In this document: in pieces, positions 21,341-33,565 of the stretch
Layout of the letters: every line of letters begins with the position of its first letter
How positions within the stretch are numbered: the stretch's first letter is position 1
From: Vandiemenella viatica
Taxonomy: Eukaryota; Arthropoda; Insecta; Orthoptera; Morabidae
Assembly: GCA_031002005.1 (NCBI GenBank)
Contig: CM061919.1
Span: forward strand, 223,942,739-224,006,738
DNA length: 64,000 nucleotides
Direction of reading: 5' to 3'
Program-made: the position numbers and the translations under genes
The notes under the pieces: model-generated
Database searches by the model: none
Seen by the model: the letters and a program-made list of their open reading frames with translations, nothing else
What the model was told of the DNA's origin: nothing

Positions 21341-21864
21341 GACTCTGGCACCAACTGCCTTTTTTTTTTGCCAAAGAGTGTACGGAGGAATACTATCACA
21401 TTTCCTGCACGTGATTGTCCAGTATGGTAACGAATTATAAGCTAGCCAAAACCTATCACCCATCTTGTACGGAGAAAGCAGAAAAATTATAATTAGCTAG
21501 CTGAGCGCGAACTACCTTCTTATGAAGTGGCAAAATGGAAACAAAAGCAGCAGCCATAAATAGCTCACACAGCGTGTGTGTAGTATTAGAGATATGTGGT
21601 AACCGCGACTGCGGTAGCTGTCAGGTGAGTTGGAGCTCCCCGCAGAGTTCCCTAATTGCAGACTGTCCCCTGATCGATAGGACGCACCCCGCATTACGAA
21701 ACAGGGCCCCGGAGACTCGCAGTTAGTTCCAAACAACGCAAAACAATATACATGCAACTTCTATTAAGACTAACACGACAAAAGATTAAACTCTCAGTTA
21801 CTTCCAAATGTATGCAGAGAAATGTATAAATATCTTGGACATTTTTTTTAGATGTTTTTAACAG
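21341..21864. other. no recognised features
   Basis: Contains a poly-T run near 21361 and otherwise unrecognised sequence up to the next LINE. Confidence 0.45.
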
Positions 21865-22655
21865 TTATAAACAGCAGCAGAGTGATTTGAATAGGATATC
21901 TAATTGAGTTAGTAAACATGGGATGAAGATAAATGCAAAGAAGAGTTAGCTTATTGGATACACTGATAAAAAACTAAAGGCTGATTATGATTATAAAGTG
22001 GGGAAATGTAAATATCTTGGCATTATAACAAGCTTAAGTGGGCAGGACACATTGGACAGGAAGTTGGAAAAGGTTTAAAAATTCTGCACTTGTTGGAGAG
22101 AGTGATGAGACGATGTACGAGAGAACTAAAGGAATTGGGTTACAAAACTTTGGTTAGACCATTGCTTGAATAAGGCAGTGTAGTATGGACCCATGTTTTG
22201 AGTATCAAATAAAGGAGTTGGAGAGGGTACAGCAAAAGGCTGCTATATTTGTTTCTGGAAATTACCGCAGTACACAATCAGCCTCAGGAACACATATGAT
22301 AAAAGAGCTGGAATAGGATTCATTGAAAGACAAGAGAAGGGTGAAGAGGGTCATAGGAATGCACAAGACGTATGGAAAGATAAGAATTAAAAGTAAACCA
22401 TGGAAGGGAAAAGATCACTATGACCACAAGCAGGCACTCGATTTTAGGCACAAGGGTGTAGGAAGATTCTCTTTTTTAGGTAAGGGCGTCAGGAATTGAA
22501 ATAATGACCCAAGAGAAATGATGAATAATTCACCAAAAACGTTGAAAGAATTTAAAGTTGAAATTTGTAGAGGGCAAATGTGGGTGGGACTGGAAAGGGG
22601 GAAGAGAAATTGCCACCGGATCGTGCACTTCATTGCAGTTAAATTAAATAACAGA
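21865..22655 (+). pseudogene. LINE family A, post-RT region to 3' tail
   Basis: It begins just after the RT catalytic motif: 'gatttgaataggatatctaa' corresponds to DLDRIS and 'acatgggatgaagataaatg' to HGMKIN. It proceeds through CKYLGI, LLERVMRRCTRELKELGY, LVRPLLE, a stop, GSVVW and the KGVGRFSFLGKGV block. The tail near 22610-22650 is 'caccggatcgtgcacttcat' and aattaaa units. Stops and a frameshift near 22195 break the reading. It is colinear with 39700-40978 but lacks the insert present there. Confidence 0.8.
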
Positions 22656-22779
22656 CCCAGCCCTTGTACGAAATGTTTTTTGAAGAATCATGTATAGCAA
22701 GCTGGGAGATGATTAATTAGGGATTTGGATATATTTTGTGTGATTAGTTGGGAATTTCTGTATATGCGTCATGCAAATG

Positions 22780-23200
22780 TACCGTTTTTAATGGACAAAA
22801 ATTATGGAATACAATGCAATGTTTTCAAAGACAGTATTATGTACGATACATTAATTAAATTGTAAGTGTTGATGTGACTACGATGTATGGGGGACAACTT
22901 GCGACAGTCTGGACTGGTCTATGTTGATAAGTTTGTTTGTAAATTCATGTAATCAGTATTAACTTTCATTTCAAGATGTTTTCTAATAATTGTGAGTGAA
23001 TTTGTACAATTTTTTAATTATTTTTGTACGGATTTAATTGTTAAAGTACTCTAAGAATTGGAGAAATATCGCTCGGAACTCTTTGAAGTATTCTGGATGT
23101 TTCTGTAGCGTCTATATAAACAAGCGGTAGAGACGAGTTAGTAGGGCAGTTGAGTTGCAAGTTTATTGAAAATTAGAATCGTTGGAATATTTGTATGGTT
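22780..23200 (+). repeat. LTR-like repeat, copy 2
   Basis: This stretch aligns with the minus strand of 10180-10480: 'ctacgatgtatgggggacaa' against 'ttacgatgtctaaaggacaa', and the promoter-like block 'ctttgaagtattctgg' with 'gcgtctatataaacaagcgg' (about 23078-23128). The TATA box and spacing are conserved. Neither LTR boundary is clear, and no retroviral-type genes adjoin. Confidence 0.4.
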
Positions 23201-25845
23201 GTGCTTATTATCTTTGGTCTAGTCGATGCCAATGTGATTCTTCGGAATAGTTATTTCATGCAACCAAATACTTATCATGACTTCCGCGACAGGACAGAAC
23301 ATGAAGAAATAGTAATTACCGAATTGCTTTTCATGTTATTCCTGGTTGAAGTAGGAAAATGTGACCCTTCCTTTAATTATTTTGGCTAATTTTATAGTTT
23401 GAATCATATACTGATGTTTACTTTAGTACCATTTGCCATTTCGTAATAATAGGTCGTTTTGCGAAACACATTCATCGGTACAGATCACAGATCACTGCTT
23501 TTACTATTAATTTGATCGAGGTAACATTTTTTTCTGAACTCTACATGCTGTTGCAAGACTAGCCACATGTTCCCTGATCAAAAAAAAAAAAGAGAATCAA
23601 TTTCGATAAAATTTGCAACGTTTCTCATTAGAATAATAAAAAAATTAATTATTCCAACCTGGTAACAGCGTAACAATTACAAGTAGAAAAATCAAACCAG
23701 GATGTGTTATGCTTCATTCCGCACACACCTTTCGCCTAACACAGCTATAAAGCAGATCGAGTGCAGATTATTATCATCTGACATATCCTCTCTCAACTTC
23801 ACAATAATCTATTTCAGTAATTCTGGAATATGTTAAAAAGATTACGAACATTCTATATCTGCATAAATACAAAAAAAACTTTTAATGTAAGTTGGAAGTA
23901 TTAAAAGAAAAATTGGTTGATTCGTATGAGAAAAAAATAGTAAACTGCATGATTGTATGCTACAAAACACAAAGATTTCAGACAAATGAAGAAAGAATTA
24001 CTCTCAATCATCCGAATGACTGATCAGCTTATTCTGGTTCACAATGGTATACCTATTGCTATCCATTTACTGACAAAGTTACTATGATCTGGAAGAGAAT
24101 ATTTTTATTTTATTTGAAAATAAGTTGAACACGGTGTATGAGAAGAAAACTTGACCAAACTGTAATTTCGTTAGTGCCTCATGGATAGTAATCTCTGCGT
24201 ATTATATTGTTACTAACTGTAGATAGAACACATTGCCGGTGCCGGTAAAATGTGTGCACTGCACTGTTATCACAAAGTTGTCTTCATAAGTGAGTCGGCT
24301 GTGTAGCCCAGACACTATCGATCCTTGGGGCTCACAGCTTCCAGTAGGCTGTGAACAAGAGTTTCCTGAGCCGCCAAAGTGTCGTCCTTACGGCGTTGTT
24401 TGCGGGTCAGGGCACGACTTCGGCAGCTGCCCCTCTTGTCGGCACTAACGCTGTTCTCGCTCAATCGATTCCTGCAACACGGAGAATGGGATGAATGAGT
24501 TCGTGGTAACAGTACTTTCCCACACCTAAGTGTTTGTGCTCTTTGGATAGCTACCGTCGGTCATTCTATCTGTAACATTACATCATTAATTACTTGTTTA
24601 AATCTCAAATTTTACACTCTTCTACTCCGATATATTCAAGCTTGATTTTTATTAATGATTTATGTTCAACAGTTTTACTAAGTTTAAAATTTTGTGGGTT
24701 ATGTATGACCCTCCCGTTGTTACGAAGACCTTGATTTATTTAAGTCGCCATACACTGCGTTACAGAAAAGTGAAGCTCACAGGAGGGTAGGCGGAAACAA
24801 AATGAAACTTCACGGGTTGAAAGGGTATGTTATGTCATTTTAGTAATTACAAAATCAAGTGAAATCTACAAAGAACTTGTCAGTATGAGCCAACTTATCA
24901 GTATGACGTTGCACTCCGTCTGGCCTGGATGCATGAACTGATTCGGTTGGGGCGGATATCATAAAACCGTTACATCCTATCCTGAAACAAAATTATAGAA
25001 GTACAGTGGTGATTTGTGACAATGTATACACTATAACCATAGGAACAGCGTAGGATAACATGTTGCACAGTTACCACAGATCTCCGAAGACCAGCTTACT
25101 TCATACGGGTTGTTGCTAGCAGAAAGATCTACGACAAAATATGGAGGACAAAATTCTCCATGAGATATCGTAGTATAATACTACATCTTGCAACAGTGGG
25201 AGTATCTAGTATAATAACAGTCAAACTACCTTCCTTCCATGAAGCAATGAAACTAGAAGCGAAACCAAGATAAAGCTCAAATATTTGTTACATTAATACC
25301 AGAAAACATTGAAAACAAACAATTTTTTAAAAGTATTTTTATATTTAACAAACTACATGCAGATGATACAATTCCTTTTACGGATCAACATGTATACTAA
25401 TACATGATACTCTTCCTTTTCATCATAATACAATATATCATCGTTTGGGTGGCTCTTCTTGTCTATCAGTTCGATGCGCGTAACATTCCTTTCTCGTACA
25501 ACCAAAGATTCTCCTTCACGAAAGCTGGTACTGCCAAAATTAATCTGTGGCTCCACAGATTTCGATTAACGCCTTTTTCGGTTTATTTGGCCTTAGAAAT
25601 AACCGTCATAAACTCAAATAAGAAACCAGTGGCACAAGACTTATCCACGTCAAATTTAAATAACCGACAGATATATCGTATTACCTAATAAAGAGCATTT
25701 CTTTAACCTGATGGAAATGGATATTTCAGAGAAATCTCTGCATAACAGAAGGTACTGTGATATACTGATTAATATCATTTACTACTGTTTAAGACCAAAT
25801 TCGTTGTCCTAGACCATAGTGTTGTTGGTAGCATAACAGATGCAA
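23201..25845. other. long stretch without recognised features
   Basis: I find no transposon or coding signature I can name. A GC-richer patch at about 24230-24500 (cagctgcccctcttgtcggc region) is unlike its neighbours but carries no recognised motif. Confidence 0.5.
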
Positions 25846-25849
25846 GAGA

Positions 25850-26215
25850 GAATGATGATTGTCCTATTTGAAATAGACAAATTTTGCACACAATGTTTCC
25901 ATAAATTCGAAACTTCAACGCGTTGACTGTTGATAGTCTGAATCATGGATATTGAAGGGAAGAGATAAAAGCCGCATACAAGCAGAGGAGATGAAGTTCC
26001 TAAGATTTGTAAAGGGTTGCACAAGGCTAGATACAATAAGAAATGAGAGAAGTTGAAAATATGTAATATAAATGACAAAAGAAAAATAGGGATAGCTAGA
26101 GAAACCATGTCCACAGAATGGGCTATGCGTGATTACCAAAAGCAGCAAACGAATTTAAACTGAAAGGCTGAAGAAGCATAGGTAGACCAAGGAAGAAATG
26201 GGAATAGTCAAAACC
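25850..26215 (+). pseudogene. RTE-like LINE, ORF C-terminal end
   Basis: The plus strand reads SESWILKGRDKSRIQAEEMK and then FLRFVKGCTRLDTIRNE, and, after stops and frame changes, ANEFKLKG and RSIGRPRKKWE. These are the end motifs of an insect LINE group with IQAAEMKFLRxVKGCTRxDxxRNE followed by GRRSIGRPRKRW. The same family occurs inverted at 38280-39600. Only the last about 110 codons remain, and they are broken. Confidence 0.75.
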
Positions 26216-26930
26216 AGAACAGGGCAGTCAACAAGCTTGATCCTTGTATGGTAACAGTGTTCATAATGATTCGGCTTTCTGAATGCCCCTTTTGGGGAAG
26301 GCAATTTGGATTATTCTTTTCTACGACTGTCCCCAAAATCATTACAACGATCAGTATACACGCCTTAATAAGCGAACGCAAAAGGCAGTATTAGCAGCTG
26401 TGAACGCCTCATTTAGCAGTGGATGATGGTGCGGGAAGTGTCCCCGTAGTATTTTGGTGACTGTTGCAGGGTCTGGCGGGGATATTACCTCAGAGGGACC
26501 CCTGTGTTTGCCGGGTAGAGTCAACACCAGGGGTGGCGGCAGGGCAGCCAATCAACAGGTCGGTCGGGAAGGGCAGCCGAGAACACAAGGCGGACGTCTG
26601 CAATAACACCGTCGAAATACTTCTAGACTTTTTACTAACTATACCGCCAGAGTGTTTAAATGATTTCGTAAAGCTTAGAAAAAGGTGGAATGAAGCGACA
26701 GGTGTAAACAATGAATCCATGATGTAATATATGTCAGGGAAACTCAATATCACGCACGGAAAGACGAAAGACCGTACCGTTGGTGAAACTGCATTCATCA
26801 CTTCTGTGGCTACTTAGTGAGTGACAGCATAGCAGTGCTAGGTGACGGCTGGGGTAGTCACGAATTGTGCTGTAACGTCTGGGCTTATCTATAAACTGAT
26901 TGGATGGAAGGCAACCGACACTTAGATGAC
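26216..26930. other. unrecognised, includes GC-rich patch
   Basis: A GC-rich section (about 26400-26600) carries open frames on both strands. One on the plus strand (to 26727) includes NNTVEILLDFLLTIPPECLN, but I recognise no family. I see no promoter or splice evidence for a gene. Confidence 0.35.
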
Positions 26931-26934
26931 TGTA

Positions 26935-27540
26935 GGTGACAAAGATGATGAAGACATTAAGTATAAATATCTTCGCATAATATCTGATAATAGACCCAAT
27001 TGGGCAGGTGGTAGTGAAATGTTTAGAAATCATTGATTGGAGAAGATGATGATGAGGTGATATATCAGAGAAGTGATGGAATTGGATTATTCCCTGGTTC
27101 GAATATTGCTTGAATATAGTAATGTAAGGTAGAATCTACATTTAGGAATTAAATACAGCATTTGGAGGTAGAACAAGGGACAGCAGCTAGATTTGTTTGT
27201 GAACACAATCGTTAACTGATATCATAAAGGGGCCGTTCTGGGATTCACTGAAGACAGGAGGAGGTTGAAGAGAGTGCTGGGAATGTATAAGGCGTATTTT
27301 GGCGACGAGGCTCAGCTGGATACAGGTATAAATATTAGGAGTATTTCATGGAAGAGGAACGCCGATCATGACCACAAGCTGGTACTCGCATCAGGCATAA
27401 AGGAGTGTGAAATTTTTATATTGCAGGTAAGGCAGTCGAGGATCGTTATGAATTACCACAGAGATCCCAGAAACAATGAAAGAATTTAAAATTAAATGTC
27501 ATAAAGGGCAAAAGGATGTGAGGGGTGTTACTGCATTCAA
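26935..27540 (+). pseudogene. LINE family A, diverged copy
   Basis: The text KYKYLRIISDNRPNWAGG (about 26955-27012) is the KYLGITFDNKLxW region. It is followed by an IREVMELDYSLVRILLEYSN equivalent, then RVLGMYKAYFGDEAQL (near 27275) and ADHDHKLVLASG (near 27362), matching RVMGVYRAYTGDEAW and DDHDHKLALDF in the copy at 40377. It is clearly colinear with family A but is the most diverged plus-strand copy, with several frame breaks. Confidence 0.75.
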
Positions 27541-27814
27541 AAAAATGTAATACACAAGTTACATCTATATACAGCAGTTTCTAAAGAAATTTCCACCCAT
27601 ACATATGCCCTATGGAAATTAAATGCGATTTTAATGTACAGATTTTAAATAATACATATACTTTGTAAGGTATATGAGATTCTTGTTACAAACGACTATA
27701 CCCATCGTACGTACTAAAATATTACCTGCCCGCCTATACATGCTGCAACTTAATTTTCCAGACAGGCGTCTTAAATGTATTAACAACTGGTTCTACTTCT
27801 TTTTATTTTAATCA

Positions 27815-28055
27815 GAATTATTCCCGACTTATCACTGCATATAAATCTGCAAGCGACCGTTTCCGTGTGTTTTCTTTTTCGCGCTTCACAGAAAAACTAC
27901 CTAACCGATTTGGATAGAGTTTCCACATTTTGAAAGCTGAGGCTCTAATTAAAAAAAACTTCCAGTAAGTCCTACATGAACAGCTGAGCCATAAATGATA
28001 ATGTGTGAACGAATAGGTGCTATTGATCCCACACACACTATATCAAAGATAAACA
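27815..28055 (+). repeat. Helitron-like fragment
   Basis: The phrase aactacctaaccgatttgga followed by gagtttccacattttgaaag and ctgaggctctaatt parallels 30098-30155 (aactacggggtggatttcga, gagttttcaccgttttaaag, ctcagaatcttaatt), which lies at the 5' side of the Helitron at 30057-30927. It is probably a 5' fragment of the same kind of element. No 3' hairpin was found here. Confidence 0.5.
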
Positions 28056-29290
28056 TTCCACTCTTTGGATTAACAATGCTATTGATTTCGTAACTTCAGT
28101 TATCAGGTAACATGGCACTCGTCAGCGCAATTTAAATCATTAGAAAAAAGTTATGCCTGTCTTATGCGTGTACTACTTCCAGAAATTTCGATGTATTTTG
28201 TGAAATCTGAGGTCCAAGCGACAGAGGCTGAAAGGAAACGCTAGTAAGTAATATCTGCGTTGTTAATGTGTACAGAGTGTTCATACGTTTATACCCCTGG
28301 TATAGGACTCTGTTGGAATATCATTTCATTACCATGTGTGCTTGTGAGCAGTAGAAGTTGATTAAACTGTGTGTAAAGACGTTATGGTAGATATTGTGTA
28401 GTGCAGATCGTTCGGTTGTTGTCAAAAGTGATCTAAGTGAGTTGTGAAAACATTTATTAGTAAAAGGATCTGTAAGGCTTGCAAAGGTACCTACATTGAA
28501 GAGCAGTACATCTTTCTAACGAAAATGTAATACCGCACTTTCACGAACAGAACCACCTTTTTTGGCAAGATTTTACGAAATTTAAACTGCAGGTCTCGCC
28601 TATTATTAATTGTATACTACAAATGAAAATAAATAAACGAGAAAAATAGCATATCTTTTATATCTGTGCCTCAGTAAATTGGCCATTCCAGTTTCATTGA
28701 TAAACTTTTTTGTTATGTTGAAAATTTCAGAAAAGTTTAGTGTTAAAACAATGCTTGCTGAGTGGGGAAATCGAAAAAGGCCAGATATACAAATTATCGT
28801 CCCATTGAAACCAACAGCCTCATAATTTACAGTTGGTTCATACCTGACAAACAATAACACTGCACAGTTTTTTCGGGAAAGACTGAAATATCATAGTCCT
28901 TGTTCGTTCCAGTTATGAAATGCTACCAATATCGGCATTTTTTTTGTAATACTCTCAAAAAATCCTGTATATTATTTCTTAAATGTTTTTTTGTTGTGAC
29001 GTGCAATTCATACTTAACCAAAACCGATAAATGCGGTAAAATTTTATAGATTAAGTTCTCCACTTTGGTAAAGTGATTCATTAAGACAGGATTATTTTGA
29101 AATTGAACTCGTAAATGGCAAAATTATGAACAGTCAAGGCCACAGGTATATAGAAACAAACACCTAGGCACTGCAGGCGTCGATCAGCACCTTAACTTCA
29201 CAGAGGTATTGATAAACTGTGTGTGGCTTGGAGAATAAGGAGCTTTTCAGATAATTTTGTTTCTTTTAAGGAAACATTTCATCATTTCTA
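28056..29290. other. no recognised features
   Basis: AT-rich, with short open frames only. No family signature recognised. Confidence 0.5.
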
Positions 29291-29291
29291 A

Positions 29292-30965
29292 TTGTTTGGT
29301 AACGTGTATAATGTGTTTTACTACGAACAGGCAGAGGTACTGCATTCTGTTGTGATAAATGGAACTAAAATTAATTGTGTTCAAAATTATAAATATCTGG
29401 GCGTAGTTATAGATAATAAGCTTAAGTTTATAGATCATGTAGACTATATAAATAAAAAAGTAGCAAAGAAGGTAAATTTAATATACAAATTAAAAAAAGT
29501 GTTATTTAAACCAGGTAAACAGCTATTGTTTAAAGCAATTGTGCTTCACATTATTAATCATGGCAAGCAAGAGAGAAATTATGAAATTGCAAAATAATTT
29601 TAATAATGGAATGAGGGCTGTTCTAAATAAAAGACGAACTGAAAATGTCAGCAAGATGCTTAAGGACTTACGATATTTACTTACTGAAAAGGAAATAATT
29701 AGAGATGTCTGACTTTTGTATATAGGTTGGAAAGTGGATTATTACCAAAATATGTGTCTAGTACAAAAGAAAAATGATGTACATAATTATAAGACAAGGC
29801 AGGCAAACCATTTCTATTCGACTTATAATATAAGTAGTAAAGCACAGAAAGCAGTGTTGCACAATGGTTTAAAAATATATAACAAATTACCTGAAGATAT
29901 AAAAAGGACCAGAACTGTTGCAAGTGACAGAGAAAAGCTGGGTAAATGGCTAGAGGAGAGAGATTGTAATAGCTTTTTTTTTTAAGGATTTATGAAACAC
30001 CTTGTTTGTTTTTTCTCTTTTATTTTTACTGTATTGCATTGAATTGTTTATATACATATAAAACGAAAACCGGAAATATTGGTCCTATAAAAACTCGGAA
30101 ACTACGGGGTGGATTTCGATGGAGTTTTCACCGTTTTAAAGCTCAGAATCTTAATTCACTTGTCTGGCATGTCTTATGTTTCAACGTTAAATAATGTAGG
30201 AGCATTAAATGAAATTCTGAACATATGGTGAGATAATTCCACAGGAGGAATTACTAGATGCCGCATACTCCGCACTAAACACACAACACAATGTCTCTGA
30301 CCATAGCCTTTAATTAAAGCAATAAGATAACTTACAGTAATAACTATTTTGCACACTAAACAAAACTTCAAGTATTCTTTCTTTTAATTCGATATATTAA
30401 ATTTTTTAAAGCCATAGCTTGAAGTATTATTTTCTTTAATTCGGGATATCAATTTTTAAACGACATAGATAGCCGTAAAAACAACAGAGATTTTCTTTAA
30501 GCACGATCTCTGGACAATATCTCTGGCCTTCAGCATTAGTCTCCTGTTTACTGTAATATTGTTCCGGATTCACTTTTGATATTTTATCTGCAGCGTTAAA
30601 GGATCTGGAGTTTCGAGCCACAAGTATTTCCATTCATTTCGCAATTGAATCAAATGTGAGTTTTTAACATAATCTAGAGTTGTTCAGTAATGTAGTAAGC
30701 TTGATATACATGAATCTTTTCGGACGAATGAAAATAGTATACGTGCAAATAAACTTCAGCTCACCTGTTTCTTGGTAGGGGGCGGGTGAATGTATGTTTG
30801 CTTTAATTCCGAAAAAGTTGGCGCGTATTTTATGAAACTTTGTACAAATGTTTTGCGGGAATAAAAATAGGGTACGGTTAAATCTACGCCAACTATACCG
30901 GGCAAAGCCGGGAACTCCGCTAGTATATATATATTAGCCACAGGCTATTTGAAAATAAATAAACC
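29292..30965 (+). pseudogene. LINE family B, C-terminal end, copy 2, split by Helitron
   Basis: The frame reads NYKYLGVVIDNKLKF, then NKKVAKKVNLIYKLKKVL and LLFKAIVL. After a frameshift and stops it continues with KKNDVHNYKTRQANHFYS, KAQKAVLHNGLKIYNKLPED and KLGKWLEE to about 29985. The 3' end expected from copy 1 (attagccacaggctatttg) is not next to the coding end but at 30936-30954, with a Helitron between. The two copies are clearly the same family. It is inactive: no RT domain, and several frame breaks. Confidence 0.85.
30057..30927 (+). mobile_element. non-autonomous Helitron in a LINE 3' end
   Basis: The right end reads accgggcaaagccgggaact followed by ccgctagt, then atatat. This is a short hairpin (ccgggc/gcccgg type) about 10 bases before CTAGT, as in Helitrons, and no target duplication is seen, also as expected. 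The left limit is inferred from where the LINE family B 3' sequence is interrupted (near tatatacatat, 30047-30058). The interior, about 870 bp, has no Rep/helicase. It contains two imperfect tandem units near 30365-30465. Confidence 0.75.
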
Positions 30966-32285
30966 TGTTTCATTTGACAAATAAACAATTGTTTGAAAAT
31001 GAGGCTGTTCAGAGCCATGTTGCTGAGCTTCGCTTTCGTGAATAATGCGTGATAGCATAACCGCTATATAGAAGCACAAAATATCACAAAGTTATTGATA
31101 ATTTTTGCTTTCAAACCGCCAACGTCGCTATTCACCACATATCATTCGCCAAACTTTAGCACGGACGACTTAGTCAAACCATAACTTAAATTTGACATAT
31201 ACTCTCACTTCTCTCTAAAAACTCAGTTAATCGCTCATAATTCAGTGGCCAAACTGTAAAATCTTACATGTCGGGAATGTGATGGCTACGAATGCTGCCG
31301 CGAGCCTATAGTGGGTTTTGGGACACTTGTTCTCAGTTCCGTAGGCTCACGTCCTCTCCTTCCGTTAGGGGTAATCCTGTCGCCAATTACATTAACCTCT
31401 CTCCATTAGGCTAAGAAATTACGCGTCGCGTCCCCCCTGGCAGTCCGGCAGTTTGACACTCCGGGGCAAAGGGGACACGCTACACTCCAACACCTCTCAC
31501 ACACAGCCGAATATACGCCGCAACGACTAAAAGTAATCAGTAACATTTCAGCACTTTCCTCCTCTTTTTAAGTTCAATTCTGATCTGCTAATAATCAAAA
31601 AATATTTGAACTGTTTGGTATACTTCCCTTATCAATCTGATATCTTAAAAACTGCATTACTAATAATAGTTAGAAGTTACAGATTGACTAAAACTAGTAG
31701 TAGAGTGACAAAGAGCATTTAAGAGTAGCGCAGTTTTAAAGGATGTAGCGTACAGTACGTTCAGAGACAAAGTTTCGAGTAGGTGCTGTATAAGCGTATC
31801 AGGTCATGTAGGTGAAACTGAAAATATTGAAGAGAGGTCAAATAAATATTTTGCGTATTTTGTCTGATTGGTACAGCTGATATGGAACTGTGTTAATATA
31901 ACACTGGTTGGCAAATACCGAGTGACAGGAGGAGAATTACACTACCAATCTTTTCATCAAACTACAGCTTCAATAAATCACTTGTTCTCCTTAGTTAATT
32001 TGGTGGAAATGATGAGCGATATATCAACAGGAATTTTTTTTTAAATGATCTCTAAATACACACTTTAGCCTTGACGATTAGAAATTAATTGCAAGTGAAA
32101 TTTTTAAGATGCCTTGTGTGGTGTGTACAGTTGTGCAGTGGGGTGTAGTACGTTTCTGCACTGCTGAGTGAGAATAATTATGTGTGATATAAGTATGATT
32201 CACACACAAATAGATACTTCTGTCAGAAAATGAGCTATCATCGTATAGGAGCTTGTATGATCAAACTCTTTTAACATGAAAAATA
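30966..32285. other. spacer with GC-rich island at 31280-31520
   Basis: Mostly AT-rich and unrecognised. The island at about 31280-31520 is GC-rich with CpG, has no repeat signature and carries homeodomain-like cores (caattacattaacc near 31384, ccattagg near 31405). It may be host regulatory or conserved DNA; this is inference. Confidence 0.35.
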
Positions 32286-32449
32286 CACAGACGGAAAAAA
32301 AAATCCCAACACCAAGAAAAAATTATTGTAGAGTAATGAAATTTGGACAATGCATTTGTCAAGTTAACATGTTTAATTGATTAAATTTTCAAGATCACAG
32401 GTTAATTTAAGCTCAAGAAAATGCATTTCAAATGTGAAATACTGTTAAA

Positions 32450-32898
32450 TTAATAGCCGGTGTAACCTCCAGAATTTTGAATGCAAGCCTGCAAACGTGA
32501 ATGCATTGTGTCATAGAGGTTTCGAATGTCACTTTGTGGTATGGAGTTCCATGCTTGTTGTACTTGTGCTGTCAATACTGGGACGGTCAGTGCTGGCTGT
32601 GGATGATGCTGGAGTTGTCGTCCAATGATATCCCATACGTGTTCAATTGGAGACAGATCTGGTGATCTCGCAGGCCAAGGTAACATGTCGACACTCTGTA
32701 GAGCACGTTGCGAGACAACAGCGGTATGAGGGCGAGCGTTATCCTGTTGAAAAACTCCCCCTTGAATGCTGTTCATGAATGGCAGCACTACAGGTTGAAT
32801 TACCAGACTGACGTACAAATTTGCAGTCAGTGTGTTTGGTATAACCACAAGAGTGCTCCTGCTGTCATAGGAAATTGCTCCCCAGACCATGACTCCAG
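32450..32898 (-). pseudogene. inverted duplicate of the Tc1 transposase 3' half
   Basis: On the minus strand this reads from GVMVWGAISY through QQDNARPH and SPIEHVWD to GYTGY with a stop at 32450, duplicating the C-terminus encoded at 33117-33565. The minus-strand frame remains open across the loop and into the complement of the right arm. That 285-codon frame is a product of the palindrome, not a real protein. The first catalytic aspartate is not encoded on this side. Confidence 0.85.
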
Positions 32899-33565
32899 CC
32901 CTGTAGCGTGCATTCCACTGACTACAAGCCATCGCCGTTTGTGACTCCAGTGGTGTCAAGCCAGAGCTCATTGGAGGACGGAGTGGAGATCTGTTGTGTT
33001 TTCTGATGAAAGCAGGTTCTGCCTTGGTGCCAGTGATGGCCGAGTGTTGGTCAGAAGGAGGCCAGGGGAACGCCTGCAACCAAACTGTCTGCGGCCTAGA
33101 CACACTGGACCTACACCTGGAGTCATGGTCTGGGGAGCAATTTCCTATGACAGCAGGAGCACTCTTGTGGTTATACCAAACACACTGACTGCAAATTTGT
33201 ACGTCAGTCTGGTAATTCAACCTGTAGTGCTGCCATTCATGAACAGCATTCAAGGGGGAGTTTTTCAACAGGATAACGCTCGCCCTCATACCGCTGTTGT
33301 CTCGCAACGTGCTCTACAGAGTGTCGACATGTTACCTTGGCCTGCGAGATCACCAGATCTGTCTCCAATTGAACACGTATGGGATATCATTGGACGACAA
33401 CTCCAGCATCATCCACAGCCAGCACTGACCGTCCCAGTATTGACAGCACAAGTACAACAAGCATGGAACTCCATACCACAAAGTGACATTCGAAACCTGT
33501 ATGACACAATGCATTCACGTTTGCAGGCTTGCATTCAAAATTCTGGAGGTTACACCGGCTATTAA
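32899..33565 (+). pseudogene. Tc1-like transposase, catalytic part
   Basis: The frame reads PLTTSHRRL, a TGA (32942-32944) where an arginine CGA would fit, then LQWCQARAHWRTEWR, VVFSDESRFCL, GVMVWGAISYDSR, GVFQQDNARPHTA and ARSPDLSPIEHVWD, ending NSGGYTGY at 33565. The three catalytic residues are present: D in SDES (33005), D in QDN (33272) and E in PIEH (33371). I count 32 residues between the last two, against 34 in canonical Tc1. The DNA-binding N-terminal half is missing. The part from 33117 onward is the right palindrome arm. Confidence 0.9.

Noticed and set aside
26464..26727. Plus-strand frame with NNTVEILLDFLLTIPPECLN
   Set aside because: Reads like protein but matches no family I can name, and neighbouring frames are equally open; left unannotated as a gene.
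32450..33307. 285-codon minus-strand frame across the Tc1 palindrome
   Set aside because: It combines the complement of the right arm, the loop and the left arm; only the 32450-32898 part is transposase-derived.
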